A stretch of 37,243 bases of DNA from Bacillota bacterium. Lineage in GTDB: Bacteria; Bacillota; Clostridia; Peptostreptococcales; Anaerovoracaceae. Made by a program: the position numbers and the translations under genes. The notes beneath the pieces were generated by a model. It was given only the letters and a program-made list of their open reading frames with translations, searched no databases and was not told the DNA's origin. Location of the stretch: positions 1 through 37,243 of the forward strand of contig JAUNQD010000018.1 in the NCBI GenBank assembly GCA_030536355.1, given 5' to 3'. Shown here in pieces: positions 30,584-37,243 of the stretch. Each line of letters begins with the position of its first letter. Position 1 is the first letter of the stretch.

Positions 30584-31309
30584 ATGATGACAGTAAATGA
30601 AGTAAGTAAGTTGACAGGTGTGAGTGTGCGTGCACTTCAGTATTACGATACTATAGGGCTTCTTAAACCAAGCGGATATACAGAAGCAGGATATAGATTG
30701 TATGACGATACGGCACTAGAGCGCTTACAGCAGATCTTACTGTTCAAGGAATTGGAGTTCCCGTTAAAGGAGATAAAGGGGATCATAGATGCTCCTGATT
30801 TTAGCAGGAAAAAGGCACTGCAGCAGCAGATAGAACTGTTGACGATGAAAAAAGAGCATCTTGAAAACCTTATCGATTTTGCGAGAGGATTGAAGTTGTT
30901 AGGTGTGAGAAAGGTGGATTTTAAAGTGTTCGATACTAAGAAGATAGACGAGTATTCTAAACGTGCCAAGGAACAATGGGGAAAGACGCCTGAGTATAAA
31001 GAATACGAAAGGAAAATGCAAAACATGAGCGATGAAGATGAACTGACGATGGTGGATGAATTTATGCAGATTTTTGCAGAATTCGGGCAGATGATGGCGC
31101 TGGAACCTTCCGATGAAGAGGTGCAGGTACAGGTCAAAAAGCTGCAGGACTACATCACCGAGCATTTTTATACTTGCACGAAGGAGATATTAAATGGTCT
31201 TGGCAAGATGTATTCAGCAGGAGGAGAGTTTACCGAGAACATAGATAGAGCCGGCGGCAGCGGAACTGCAGAGTTTACTGCTAAAGCGATCGAAGTTTAT
31301 TGCAGATAA
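30584..31309 (+). CDS. MerR-family activator with TipAS effector domain
   Basis: 241 residues. The N-terminal winged helix MTVNEVSKLTGVSVRALQYY and LKPSGYTEAGYRLYDD is MerR-type; a coiled coil runs to about 110 (RKKALQQQIELLTMKKEHLE). The rest matches the TipAS antibiotic-binding domain: WGKTPEYKEYERKM, MDEF-type helix VDEFMQIFAEFGQMMA, YITEHFYTCTKEILNGLGKMY, and EFTAKAIEVYC. TipAL and Mta activate multidrug genes on binding thiopeptides or other drugs. RBS GGAGG. The 19-bp-spaced promoter in front implies autoregulation. The target may include the next gene, encoding a NimA-like protein. Confidence 0.92.
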   Translation: MMTVNEVSKLTGVSVRALQYYDTIGLLKPSGYTEAGYRLYDDTALERLQQILLFKELEFPLKEIKGIIDAPDFSRKKALQQQIELLTMKKEHLENLIDFARGLKLLGVRKVDFKVFDTKKIDEYSKRAKEQWGKTPEYKEYERKMQNMSDEDELTMVDEFMQIFAEFGQMMALEPSDEEVQVQVKKLQDYITEHFYTCTKEILNGLGKMYSAGGEFTENIDRAGGSGTAEFTAKAIEVYCR

Positions 31310-31371
31310 GAGTATATTGCAAATTAATCGAATATATGCTTTAATGTATTAAAAGGAAAAGGAGGCTCATC

Positions 31372-31848
31372 ATGTTTAGAAAACTGGCAAAAAAGAACAA
31401 GGCGATTTCTGAAGAAGCATGTATAGAAATACTTAAAAACCAGAAACGAGGCATTTTGTCCGTACTGGGAGATAACGATTATCCTTACGGAACACCGCTG
31501 AACCATTTTTATGATGAAGAAACCGGAAAGATCTATTTCCACAGCGGCAATTACGGACATAGAAAAGATGCGATAAATAAGCATGATAAAGCTTCATTCT
31601 GTGTTCTCAGCGATCCACGACCTGTAGAAGGATTCTGGGGTCTTGATATAGAGAGCGTTATCGTGTTTGGCAGAATGAAGATCATTACAGATCATGATGT
31701 CATCAAAGATATAGCAAAGAAGCTCAGCCATAAATTCACACTGGATGATGAATGGATCGACGAAGAGATCAAGGCAAGCATCAAGGGAACTATTCTTCTT
31801 GAACTGACTCCTGAGCACATGTGCGGCAAGTTCGTAAACGAGTCATAA
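31372..31848 (+). CDS. NimA-like PPOX-fold flavoprotein
   Basis: 158 residues. ACIEILKNQKRGILSVLGDN, PLNHFYDEETGKIYFHSG and GHRKDAINKHDKASFCVLSD are the conserved strands of the split-barrel NimA group (nitroimidazole resistance protein-like), and SVIVFGRMKIITD completes the barrel. Such proteins bind a flavin or haem. Enzyme activity and any nitroimidazole role are not shown by sequence. RBS AAAGGAGG. No terminator separates it from the MerR gene 62 bases upstream, so it may be under MerR control. Confidence 0.82.
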   Translation: MFRKLAKKNKAISEEACIEILKNQKRGILSVLGDNDYPYGTPLNHFYDEETGKIYFHSGNYGHRKDAINKHDKASFCVLSDPRPVEGFWGLDIESVIVFGRMKIITDHDVIKDIAKKLSHKFTLDDEWIDEEIKASIKGTILLELTPEHMCGKFVNES

Positions 31849-31873
31849 TATAAGGATACATACTGATAATAAT

Positions 31874-31912
31874 AAGAACGCAATAATACTATAAATATTA
31901 TTGCGTTCTTTT
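31874..31912 (+). terminator. Terminator of the MerR/NimA-like unit
   Basis: Perfect 15-bp stem AAGAACGCAATAATA (31874-31888) / TATTATTGCGTTCTT (31896-31910), 7-base loop, TT. Confidence 0.92.
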
Positions 31913-31931
31913 GCTTTATTGTAATAAATGA

Positions 31932-31937
31932 TATAAT
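31932..31937 (+). promoter_or_regulatory. -10 element very close to tag
   Basis: TATAAT with TG upstream (TG-A-TATAAT), seven bases before ATG 31945; transcription would begin at or next to the start codon. Confidence 0.5.
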
Positions 31938-31944
31938 GATTAAC

Positions 31945-32511
31945 ATGAAGAATCTAACAAGATGCACATGGTGCAATATGAAAAACCCCATATATATCGA
32001 ATATCACGATAATGAGTGGTGCAGGCCTAATTTTGACGATCGATATCTGTATGAAATGTTGATCCTTGAATCATTTCAGGCAGGGCTTTCATGGGAGTGC
32101 ATACTGAACAAGAGGGAAAACTTCAGAAAAGCCTATGAAGGCTTTGAGCTGGAGAAAGTGTGCGCTTTCGACGATGAGAAAATCAATGAACTGCTTAATG
32201 ATAAAGGCATCATCAGGAACAAACTGAAGATAAATGCCAGCATAAACAACAGCAGGATATTCAGAACAATAGTCGACGAATACGGAACTTTTTATGATTA
32301 TCTGAAAAGTTTTGCCAGCGATAAGATAATATACGAAACTGACAAGACGACTAATGATCTGTCAGATGCTATTTCAAATGACCTGAAAAAGCGTGGCATG
32401 AAATTCGTAGGCTCAACGATAATATATTCATATTTACAGGCGATCGGCATGATATACTCACACGATAAAGGGTGCTACTTATACAGAGATGAACAAACAG
32501 GAAATCTATGA
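31945..32511 (+). CDS. tag: DNA-3-methyladenine glycosylase I
   Basis: 188 residues. MKNLTRCTWCN carries the first zinc ligand cysteine; YHDNEWCRPNFDDRYLYEML and LESFQAGLSWECILNKRENF are the Tag signatures, including the catalytic-pocket Glu and Trp. GMKFVGSTIIYSYLQAIGMI follows, with the C-terminal His (SHDKGC) completing the zinc site. Removes 3-methyladenine from alkylated DNA. An in-frame ATG at 31936 overlaps the -10 box and is rejected. There is no Shine-Dalgarno sequence and almost no leader, so translation may be leaderless. It overlaps the next gene by 23 bases. Confidence 0.92.
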   Translation: MKNLTRCTWCNMKNPIYIEYHDNEWCRPNFDDRYLYEMLILESFQAGLSWECILNKRENFRKAYEGFELEKVCAFDDEKINELLNDKGIIRNKLKINASINNSRIFRTIVDEYGTFYDYLKSFASDKIIYETDKTTNDLSDAISNDLKKRGMKFVGSTIIYSYLQAIGMIYSHDKGCYLYRDEQTGNL

Positions 32512-32977
32512 TTTATTGATACAAAAAAATATCCCGCATGAGATCACAGAGCATGAAGCTGTATATAATATGGCTGAAGTTGCGATGATAGAGCTGCCGC
32601 ATCCTGAAGCGGAGGCTAAAAATCTCTTCATCCGCGACGATAAAAAGCAGAACTTTTACTTGATAACCGTAAAAGGATATAAAAGGGTAGACCTTAAGCA
32701 ATTCCGAAAAGACCATAGTACCCGCGCTTTGCACTTCGTTTCAGCTGAGCTCCTTATGGATATTCTGGACTTGATCCCCGGTGCAGTAACACCTATGGGT
32801 CTTCTGAATGACTCGGAATGTAAAGTGCACTGGTTCTTAGATAAAGCGTTTTTGGACGAACCGGGGCTTATCGGTGTCCATCCTAACGATAACAGTGCGA
32901 CTGTGTGGCTGAAGACAGAGGATCTGGTCGACTTGATAAAAGAACACGGCAATGAGATGGATTGGATAGAGGTTTAG
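32489..32977 (+). CDS. Prolyl-tRNA editing protein (PrdX/ProXp type), copy 1
   Basis: 162 residues of the YbaK/ProX fold. KNLFIRDDKKQNFYLITVKG supplies the conserved Lys of the editing pocket, IPGAVTPMGLLNDSECKV is the substrate loop (SPFGL-like), and IGVHPNDNSATVWLKTEDL closes the domain. These free-standing proteins deacylate mischarged alanyl-tRNA(Pro), or a related misacylated tRNA. It starts inside tag, 23 bases before its stop, with no good RBS, so translation probably depends on coupling. A second, diverged copy is encoded at 34410. Confidence 0.88.
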   Translation: MNKQEIYDLLIQKNIPHEITEHEAVYNMAEVAMIELPHPEAEAKNLFIRDDKKQNFYLITVKGYKRVDLKQFRKDHSTRALHFVSAELLMDILDLIPGAVTPMGLLNDSECKVHWFLDKAFLDEPGLIGVHPNDNSATVWLKTEDLVDLIKEHGNEMDWIEV

Positions 32978-32999
32978 GTAAGGAATAAGGAGGCATCGG

Positions 33000-33473
33000 A
33001 TGTTTGCTTATCGTTTATGTGACATAAATGACAAGGATTGCTGGATAGCCATGAATCGAGAATTTATGGCGGAAGAAATCCAAGACGACAGTTTGTGGAA
33101 CAGTACCGGACAGACTGATGACGAGCAATTTTCACATACGTTTGAAGAAGCATTGGAATCTGACGACTTGATCAGCCTGTTGATATTTGAAGAAGATGGC
33201 GTTCCTGTAGGATTTGCAAATCTGATGACTATATACAGCGTTTGGGCTCATGGTAAGGCGTTGATCTTGGATGATTTATATCTTAGGCCGGATGTGAGAG
33301 GTAAAGGGTATGGCAAACAGGCGTTAGGATATATCGATAAATTTGCAGCAGAGCGTGGATATAAACGCTTGCAGTTCCAGTCGGAAGCCACAAATCCAAA
33401 TGCTATGGAGTTTTATGTTTCGCAGGGGTATAGTCCTGCTGATATGAAGTTTTATGTAAAGTATTTTGAGTAA
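33000..33473 (+). CDS. GNAT-family N-acetyltransferase
   Basis: 157 residues, one GNAT domain. LILDDLYLRPDVRGKGYGKQ contains motif A (RxxGxG/A) that holds the pyrophosphate of acetyl-CoA; RLQFQSEATNPNAMEFYVSQ and GYSPADMKFYVKYF are motif B and the final strands. The acceptor is unknown. RBS AAGGAGG. It begins 22 bases after the PrdX-like gene and belongs to the same run of genes. Confidence 0.85.
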   Translation: MFAYRLCDINDKDCWIAMNREFMAEEIQDDSLWNSTGQTDDEQFSHTFEEALESDDLISLLIFEEDGVPVGFANLMTIYSVWAHGKALILDDLYLRPDVRGKGYGKQALGYIDKFAAERGYKRLQFQSEATNPNAMEFYVSQGYSPADMKFYVKYFE

Positions 33474-33504
33474 AGATATGGGTATATATTGAGGAAAGGT
33501 AGCT

Positions 33505-34152
33505 ATGAAATTCGTTATGGCATATAGCTGTGGTAAAGACAGCACCTTGGCTTTGCATAATATGGTTGAGCAGGGCAACAAACCGGTTGCTTTGATCACG
33601 ATGGTAAATGAGGATGCAAAACGCTCTTTTTTTCATGGCGCGGACTATGACATGTTGCGGGCATATTCAGAAGCTTTAGATATACCTGTTTTAATTACAT
33701 CAACAACGGGAGACAAGTATCATTTGGCAATAGAGAATAGCCTCAAAAAATCAGCGTCTTTAGGTGCAGAAGCAGCATGCTTTGGAGATATTGATATCGA
33801 AAGTAACCGCAAATGGAGTGAAGAAAGATGCAGGAATGTAGGTGTGAAATCTGTATTTCCATTATGGCATAAAGATCGTTCGGAAAATGTTTACGATCTT
33901 ATTGATTTAGGATATAAATGTCTTATCAAATCGATCAATAATTCTTTGCTGCCAAAAGAACTTCTTGGAAGAATAATAGATGAAGAAGTGATAGAAATAA
34001 TGAAAAGCTGCGATATCGATATATGTGGCGAGAACGGCGAATATCATACTTTAGTCGTTGATGGACCGATTTTTCATAAGCCGATTGAATACGAAACCGG
34101 AAAAATATTGGATTTTGGAGAGTTTTCAGTTATAGAAATGAGGACAAAGTAA
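33505..34152 (+). CDS. Dph6-related ATP pyrophosphatase (adenine nucleotide alpha hydrolase)
   Basis: 215 residues. FVMAYSCGKDSTLALHNMVE is the PP-loop (SxGKDS) of N-type ATP pyrophosphatases. CFGDIDIESNRKWSEERCRN, FPLWHKDRSENVYDLIDLGY and CGENGEYHTLVVDGPIF match the archaeal/eukaryotic diphthine-ammonia ligase group and its bacterial homologues. Bacteria lack diphthamide, so the substrate here is unknown; an adenylate-activated amidation of some small molecule, protein or RNA is likely. Slightly AT-rich. RBS GAGGAAAGG. Thirteen bases before a 75-residue unknown. Confidence 0.82.
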   Translation: MKFVMAYSCGKDSTLALHNMVEQGNKPVALITMVNEDAKRSFFHGADYDMLRAYSEALDIPVLITSTTGDKYHLAIENSLKKSASLGAEAACFGDIDIESNRKWSEERCRNVGVKSVFPLWHKDRSENVYDLIDLGYKCLIKSINNSLLPKELLGRIIDEEVIEIMKSCDIDICGENGEYHTLVVDGPIFHKPIEYETGKILDFGEFSVIEMRTK

Positions 34153-34165
34153 GGAGAACAATAAC

Positions 34166-34393
34166 ATGGCAGAAATCAAAGAAACTTTTGCGAGGAATTT
34201 CTTTCGCTTATATGACAGTAAAATCGCAAGCGGTGAGCTGACATTTGCAGAATCAGGAATAAGCAGAGATAGCTTTACAAGAATTTGTGTAGATACGCGC
34301 TTTGTGTTTTCAGAAGAAGAAATACAGAGGTTTTGCGAAAAGGCGAAGCTTACGGATGAGCAGGCAGAGTCGCTGCTGAAGTTCGTGGAATGA
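34166..34393 (+). CDS. Small helical protein of unknown function
   Basis: 75 residues, mostly predicted helix: EIKETFARNFFRLYDSKIAS, GISRDSFTRICVDTRFVFSE, EEIQRFCEKAKLTDEQAESL. Strong RBS AAGGAG, close spacing on both sides (13 and 16 bases), and normal codon use support a real gene. No family recognised. Confidence 0.7.
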   Translation: MAEIKETFARNFFRLYDSKIASGELTFAESGISRDSFTRICVDTRFVFSEEEIQRFCEKAKLTDEQAESLLKFVE

Positions 34394-34409
34394 TTCTTGG
34401 AGGTCACAA

Positions 34410-34898
34410 ATGGAACTTTTCAACAAAGCAGATAAAAAGTTAAAAGAATTGAACATAGAATGTCAGATCGTTGAGCATCCTCCTGCTGTTACCATCGAAC
34501 TTGCAGACAAGTTCATTGAAGGGATCGAAGGGGTAAGAACGAAGACCATGTTCCTGACAAATAAGAAAAAGAGGAATTTTTATCTGGTGATCTTGGATGA
34601 TGCCAAGAGGCTCGACATGGACAAGTTCAAGGACATGGTAGAAGAGAAGCAGATAAAAATGGCATCATCGGAAAGTTTAATGGAAAAGATGATGCTGGTG
34701 CCGGGGATCGTGTCGCCGTTCGGCCTTCTGAACAACGAGGATAATGATATAAAAGTATATATAGATAAGGAAATCATAAACGAAGAAAGGATGAGTTTTC
34801 ATCCTAATACTAATGAAAAGACTCTTTTCATAAATACGCAGGACTTGCTTAAGAATTTAGAGGCAATCGGATATCCGGCGAATATCGTTGAACTGTAA
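34410..34898 (+). CDS. Prolyl-tRNA editing protein (PrdX/ProXp type), copy 2
   Basis: 162 residues, same length and fold as the protein at 32489 but clearly diverged: KTMFLTNKKKRNFYLVILDD, VPGIVSPFGLLNNEDNDIKV, SFHPNTNEKTLFINTQDLL. The N-terminus CQIVEHPPAVTIELADKF matches the family pattern EHPPVxT. It should deacylate a misacylated tRNA, most simply alanyl-tRNA(Pro), but two paralogues 1.4 kb apart suggest different tRNA or amino-acid preferences. RBS TTGGAGGT. Ends 55 bases before the threonine aldolase. Confidence 0.87.
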   Translation: MELFNKADKKLKELNIECQIVEHPPAVTIELADKFIEGIEGVRTKTMFLTNKKKRNFYLVILDDAKRLDMDKFKDMVEEKQIKMASSESLMEKMMLVPGIVSPFGLLNNEDNDIKVYIDKEIINEERMSFHPNTNEKTLFINTQDLLKNLEAIGYPANIVEL

Positions 34899-34953
34899 AG
34901 TGATTTAAAACAATAGGTGTAAGTGATAGATTTTAGAGATGGAGGAAAATGAT

Positions 34954-35979
34954 ATGATTTATTTATTAAGTGATTACAGCCTGGGTGCTCACCCGAAAAT
35001 CATGCAGGCACTGATGGATACCAATATGGAACATACCGATGGGTACTGCCTGGATCGCTTCAGCGATGAATGCACTGAGATGATACGTGAGTGGGTTGGT
35101 AAACCTGATGCTGACGTATATTATTTCGTAGGCGGCACGCCTTGTAACACTACTGCCATTTCTGCAGGTCTCAGACCTTATGAAGGAGTCATCACTCCGG
35201 CGACAGGACATATTTATGTACATGAAACAGGCTCCATAGAATTGAATGGGCACAGACAATTTGGGATGCCTACTCCGGATGGTAAATTGCGTCCCGAAGA
35301 TATAGAAAAGGCGCTGCTGCACCATGAAGATGAACATACTGTGATCCCTAAGATGGTATATATCACACATCCTACAGAAAACGGCGGCGTGTACACGAAA
35401 GCAGAAATGACTGCACTCAGCGAGTGCTGCCGTAAGCACGGTCTGACTTTCTATGTAGACGGTGCTCGTCTCGGCACCGCGCTTACATGGCCGACAAATG
35501 ATCTGGAAATCGAAGAAATCGCAGATCTGGTAGATGCATTTTATATAGGAGGAACTAAGATAGGTGCACTTTTCGGAGAAGCTTTGGTTCTCGTAAATCC
35601 TGAAAAATTCGATGATCATTTCCGTTATATGATCAAGCGCCAGTGCGCATTGCTGGCAAAAGGCCGTCTTATCCCAGTTCAACTGAAAGCACTTTTTGAA
35701 GGCGGTAAGGACTCACTGTACTACGAACTGTCAAAGAAAGAAAACGAACTGGCTATCAAACTGGCTGAAAGTGTTGTCAAAGCAGGCTACAAGCTGTGGC
35801 TGCCGCACCAGACCAACCAGGTATTTGTTATAGTGCCAAATGACAAAATCGAAGAACTCAACAAGGAATTCATGTTCTATACTTGGTGTCCATACGACGA
35901 AACTAATTCCGTTATCCGTCTCGTAACAAGCTGGGGAACAACGGAAGAAGATATAGAAAGCTTGCTGAAAGCGCTGTAA
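34954..35979 (+). CDS. Threonine aldolase family PLP enzyme
   Basis: 341 residues, fold type I. FVGGTPCNTTAISAGLRPYE and HIYVHETGSIELNGHRQFGM form the PLP ring site, FYVDGARLGTALTWP has the Asp binding the pyridine nitrogen, and FYIGGTKIGALFGEALV the Schiff-base Lys. Low-specificity threonine aldolases cleave threonine or allo-threonine to glycine and acetaldehyde. The start is ATG 34954; an in-frame ATG 15 bases earlier is part of the GGAGG RBS, the same arrangement as at 28891. Confidence 0.88.
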   Translation: MIYLLSDYSLGAHPKIMQALMDTNMEHTDGYCLDRFSDECTEMIREWVGKPDADVYYFVGGTPCNTTAISAGLRPYEGVITPATGHIYVHETGSIELNGHRQFGMPTPDGKLRPEDIEKALLHHEDEHTVIPKMVYITHPTENGGVYTKAEMTALSECCRKHGLTFYVDGARLGTALTWPTNDLEIEEIADLVDAFYIGGTKIGALFGEALVLVNPEKFDDHFRYMIKRQCALLAKGRLIPVQLKALFEGGKDSLYYELSKKENELAIKLAESVVKAGYKLWLPHQTNQVFVIVPNDKIEELNKEFMFYTWCPYDETNSVIRLVTSWGTTEEDIESLLKAL

Positions 35980-35991
35980 AGAATCGACTCT

Positions 35992-36039
35992 CTACTTTGA
36001 GTAGGTAGTATGCCTGCTTATGTGCATATAAAATAAGCA
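35992..36039 (+). promoter_or_regulatory. Two inverted repeats in front of the XRE-SOR-like gene
   Basis: CTACT-TTG-AGTAG (35992-36004) and TGCTTAT (36015-36021) / ATAAGCA (36033-36039), the second with a TATAAA in its 11-base spacer. Both lie in the only gap before the regulator and could be its own operator; neither is followed by a T-run. Confidence 0.4.
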
Positions 36040-36055
36040 CAGGAGGTAGGAAACA

Positions 36056-36727
36056 ATGGATCAATATATTACAGGAGCTCTGATCAAAGAATTAAGAGAA
36101 AAGAAAGGACTGACACAAACAGAACTGGCAAAAGAGCTGGCTGTTTCCGATAAAGCAGTATCAAAATGGGAAACGGGCAAAGGATATCCGGATATCTCAT
36201 TACTTGAGCCTATAGCTAAAGCCTTTGGTATATCGGTAACTGAACTTTTGGCAGGGGATACGATCAAAAATATCAACGTATCAGCCAATATGATGCGTTC
36301 AAAATTCTATGTTTGTCCGGTATGCGGCAATATCATACATTGTATGGGTGAAGCCGTCATCCAATGTCATGGCATACAATTAGTGCCCTGTCAGCCGGAA
36401 GAAACTGACGAAGAGCATATAATCTTGATAGAGAAAGTGGAAGATGAGTATTTCGTTCAAATCGACCACGATATGACGAAAAACCACTACATATCATTTA
36501 TAGCGGCACTTTCCGATGATAGGATACAAATGGTAAAGCTATATCCGGAAGGGAATGCTGAGGCCAGATTCCAGATGCGCGCAGTAAGAAGAATCGTGTT
36601 CTACTGTAATCGTGATGGGCTATATTCGATAAATGTGATCAGAGGCGTACATGATAGAGAAGCTTCATACGACGATTATGAAGAAAGAAAATCGTTAGAG
36701 GAAACCGCGAAGATGTTGTTTGGGTAA
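36056..36727 (+). CDS. XRE regulator fused to a degenerate desulfoferrodoxin/superoxide-reductase domain
   Basis: 223 residues. Residues 8-66 are an XRE helix-turn-helix (LIKELREKKGLTQTELAKEL, SDKAVSKWETGKGYPD). Residues 84-192 follow desulfoferrodoxin: a desulforedoxin-like CPVC (Cys87, Cys90) and QCHG (Cys104, His105, where the enzyme has CC), then His121, DHDMTKNHYISFI (His138, His144; HPMxxxHYIxWI in SOR) and YCNRDGLY (Cys184; CNxHGLW in SOR). The last His ligand is Asp187 and the catalytic Lys before His121 is Glu. The fold and most ligands remain but the enzyme chemistry is probably lost, which suggests iron- or redox-dependent DNA binding. RBS AGGAGGT. Confidence 0.8.
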   Translation: MDQYITGALIKELREKKGLTQTELAKELAVSDKAVSKWETGKGYPDISLLEPIAKAFGISVTELLAGDTIKNINVSANMMRSKFYVCPVCGNIIHCMGEAVIQCHGIQLVPCQPEETDEEHIILIEKVEDEYFVQIDHDMTKNHYISFIAALSDDRIQMVKLYPEGNAEARFQMRAVRRIVFYCNRDGLYSINVIRGVHDREASYDDYEERKSLEETAKMLFG

Positions 36728-36738
36728 GTTTAAGCAAT

Positions 36739-36776
36739 AAAAGCTCTGTAACTATATTTTAGTTGCAGAGCTTTTT
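36739..36776 (+). terminator. Terminator of the XRE-SOR-like gene
   Basis: AAAAGCTCTGTAACT (36739-36753) / AGTTGCAGAGCTTTT (36761-36775), one G-U pair, T-run. Confidence 0.9.
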
Positions 36777-36838
36777 GGTTCAAAGTATAATAAGAATGAA
36801 AGAGCTGTATGGGCATGAGTAAAAAGAGAGGGATTGAT

Positions 36839-37177
36839 ATGAAGAATCTTTTAGAATATAAGGGATACTACGGAAATGTAGAATTCTCAAATGAAGATGA
36901 AATTTTATATGGAAAGGTACTTGGAATAAAAAGCCTAATATCTTATGAAGGAGACAGCATAAAAACTTTAAGAAAGGATTTTGAAGAATCTGTTGATGGG
37001 TATCTTGATTATTGCAATGAAAAAGGCATAGAGCCGGAGAAAATGTATAAGGGCAGCTTTAATATAAGAATAGCTCCGGACCTTCATAAGAAGTTGGCTA
37101 TATATTCTTTTGCCAATCAGAATTCTATAAATGCAACAGTAGAAGAAGCTATAGAAGAATATTTGGCAGATAAGTGA
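36839..37177 (+). CDS. HicB-like antitoxin-family protein
   Basis: 112 residues. The N-terminal RNase-H-like half (YYGNVEFSNEDEILYGKVLG, then SYEGDSIKTLRKDFEESVDG) and the C-terminal ribbon-helix-helix (SFNIRIAPDLHKKLAIYSFA, NATVEEAIEEYL) are the HicB layout. HicB proteins neutralise the HicA mRNA nuclease and repress their operon. No hicA is visible: upstream is a terminator and only 66 bases remain downstream. ATG 36839 follows GAGAGGG; an ATG 30 bases earlier lacks an RBS. AT-rich relative to the window, consistent with transfer. Confidence 0.85.
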   Translation: MKNLLEYKGYYGNVEFSNEDEILYGKVLGIKSLISYEGDSIKTLRKDFEESVDGYLDYCNEKGIEPEKMYKGSFNIRIAPDLHKKLAIYSFANQNSINATVEEAIEEYLADK

Positions 37178-37219
37178 GCTTTGAAAGATAAATCTTGCTA
37201 ATGTAAGTCAAGTACTTTT

Positions 37220-37243
37220 TAAAAGTTTTTGAGAAAACTTTTA
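37220..37243 (+). terminator. AT-rich hairpin at window end, possible terminator
   Basis: TAAAAGTTTT (37220-37229) / AAAACTTTTA (37234-37243); cut off by the end of the window, so any T-run is not visible. Confidence 0.4.

Noticed and set aside
31936..31944. ATG 31936 as start of tag
   Set aside because: It overlaps the -10 hexamer; relatives start at MKNLTRCTW.
34966..35682. 238-residue open frame on the minus strand
   Set aside because: Lies wholly within the threonine aldolase gene, has no RBS or promoter and its translation is Cys/His/Ile-rich with no family pattern.
1..37243. tRNA genes, CRISPR array, insertion sequence or prophage
   Set aside because: No cloverleaf, spaced direct repeats, transposase or phage structural gene was seen on either strand.

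Overview
The window is a gene-dense stretch (no gene-free gap over 300 bases; the longest are 16177-16411 and 1863-2073) of a low-to-middle GC Gram-positive chromosome, most likely an anaerobic, endospore-forming member of the Clostridia. The evidence is a complete cotJA-cotJB-cotJC spore-coat operon, AGGAGG-type ribosome binding sites on almost every gene, many rho-independent terminators, YtrA-type GntR/ABC, MerR-TipAS and XRE regulators, and amino-acid metabolism genes. I cannot name the species. No tRNA, rRNA, CRISPR array, insertion sequence or prophage gene was seen.

Layout. 1-1862: 3' end of a membrane transporter and a saccharopine-dehydrogenase-like oxidoreductase, both with the strongly biased codon use of highly expressed genes; a 17-codon relic of a second copy of the oxidoreductase lies just behind it. 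2074-3231: a papain-like-fold protein and an NADPH-dependent FMN reductase. 3294-4280 (minus): cotJ operon. 4424-5542: anion/arsenite-type permease. 5679-7718: a persulfide operon (free rhodanese plus CoA-disulfide-reductase/rhodanese fusion) behind a promoter with a CRP/FNR-like palindrome at about -40. 7824-13324: ABC-F ATPase, two-component system, acyl-CoA ligase. 13417-15208: ylmH, Crp/Fnr regulator and a small membrane protein with 4-base overlaps. 15289-16176 (minus): arginase. 16412-18355: YtrA-type GntR plus ABC exporter whose ATPase carries an in-frame TAG. 18468-19871: basic amino-acid antiporter. 19987-21153: DUF1905-like protein and NudC. 21198-22811 (minus): D-cysteine-desulfhydrase-like enzyme and MntP. 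22901-25558: a TetM-like translational GTPase fused to a Rae1/YacP-type NYN nuclease domain. 25611-27102: preQ1-I-like riboswitch, YhhQ-type queuosine-precursor transporter and an SDR. 27225-37177: accessory-looking region of small regulators, a nitrilase, two flavin/PPOX-fold proteins, a CAT-like acetyltransferase, a MerR-TipAS regulator, TagI, two PrdX-type prolyl-tRNA editing proteins, a Dph6-like ATP pyrophosphatase, a threonine aldolase, an XRE regulator with a degenerate superoxide-reductase domain, and a HicB-like protein.

The strongest candidates for undescribed biology are the GTPase-NYN fusion (22901-25558), which joins a ribosome A-site binding module to an A-site-nuclease-like module, and the XRE-desulfoferrodoxin protein (36056-36727), in which several SOR ligand or catalytic positions are substituted, suggesting a metal or redox sensor rather than an enzyme. 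Recurring themes are sulfur/persulfide handling, arginine turnover, and quality control of translation.
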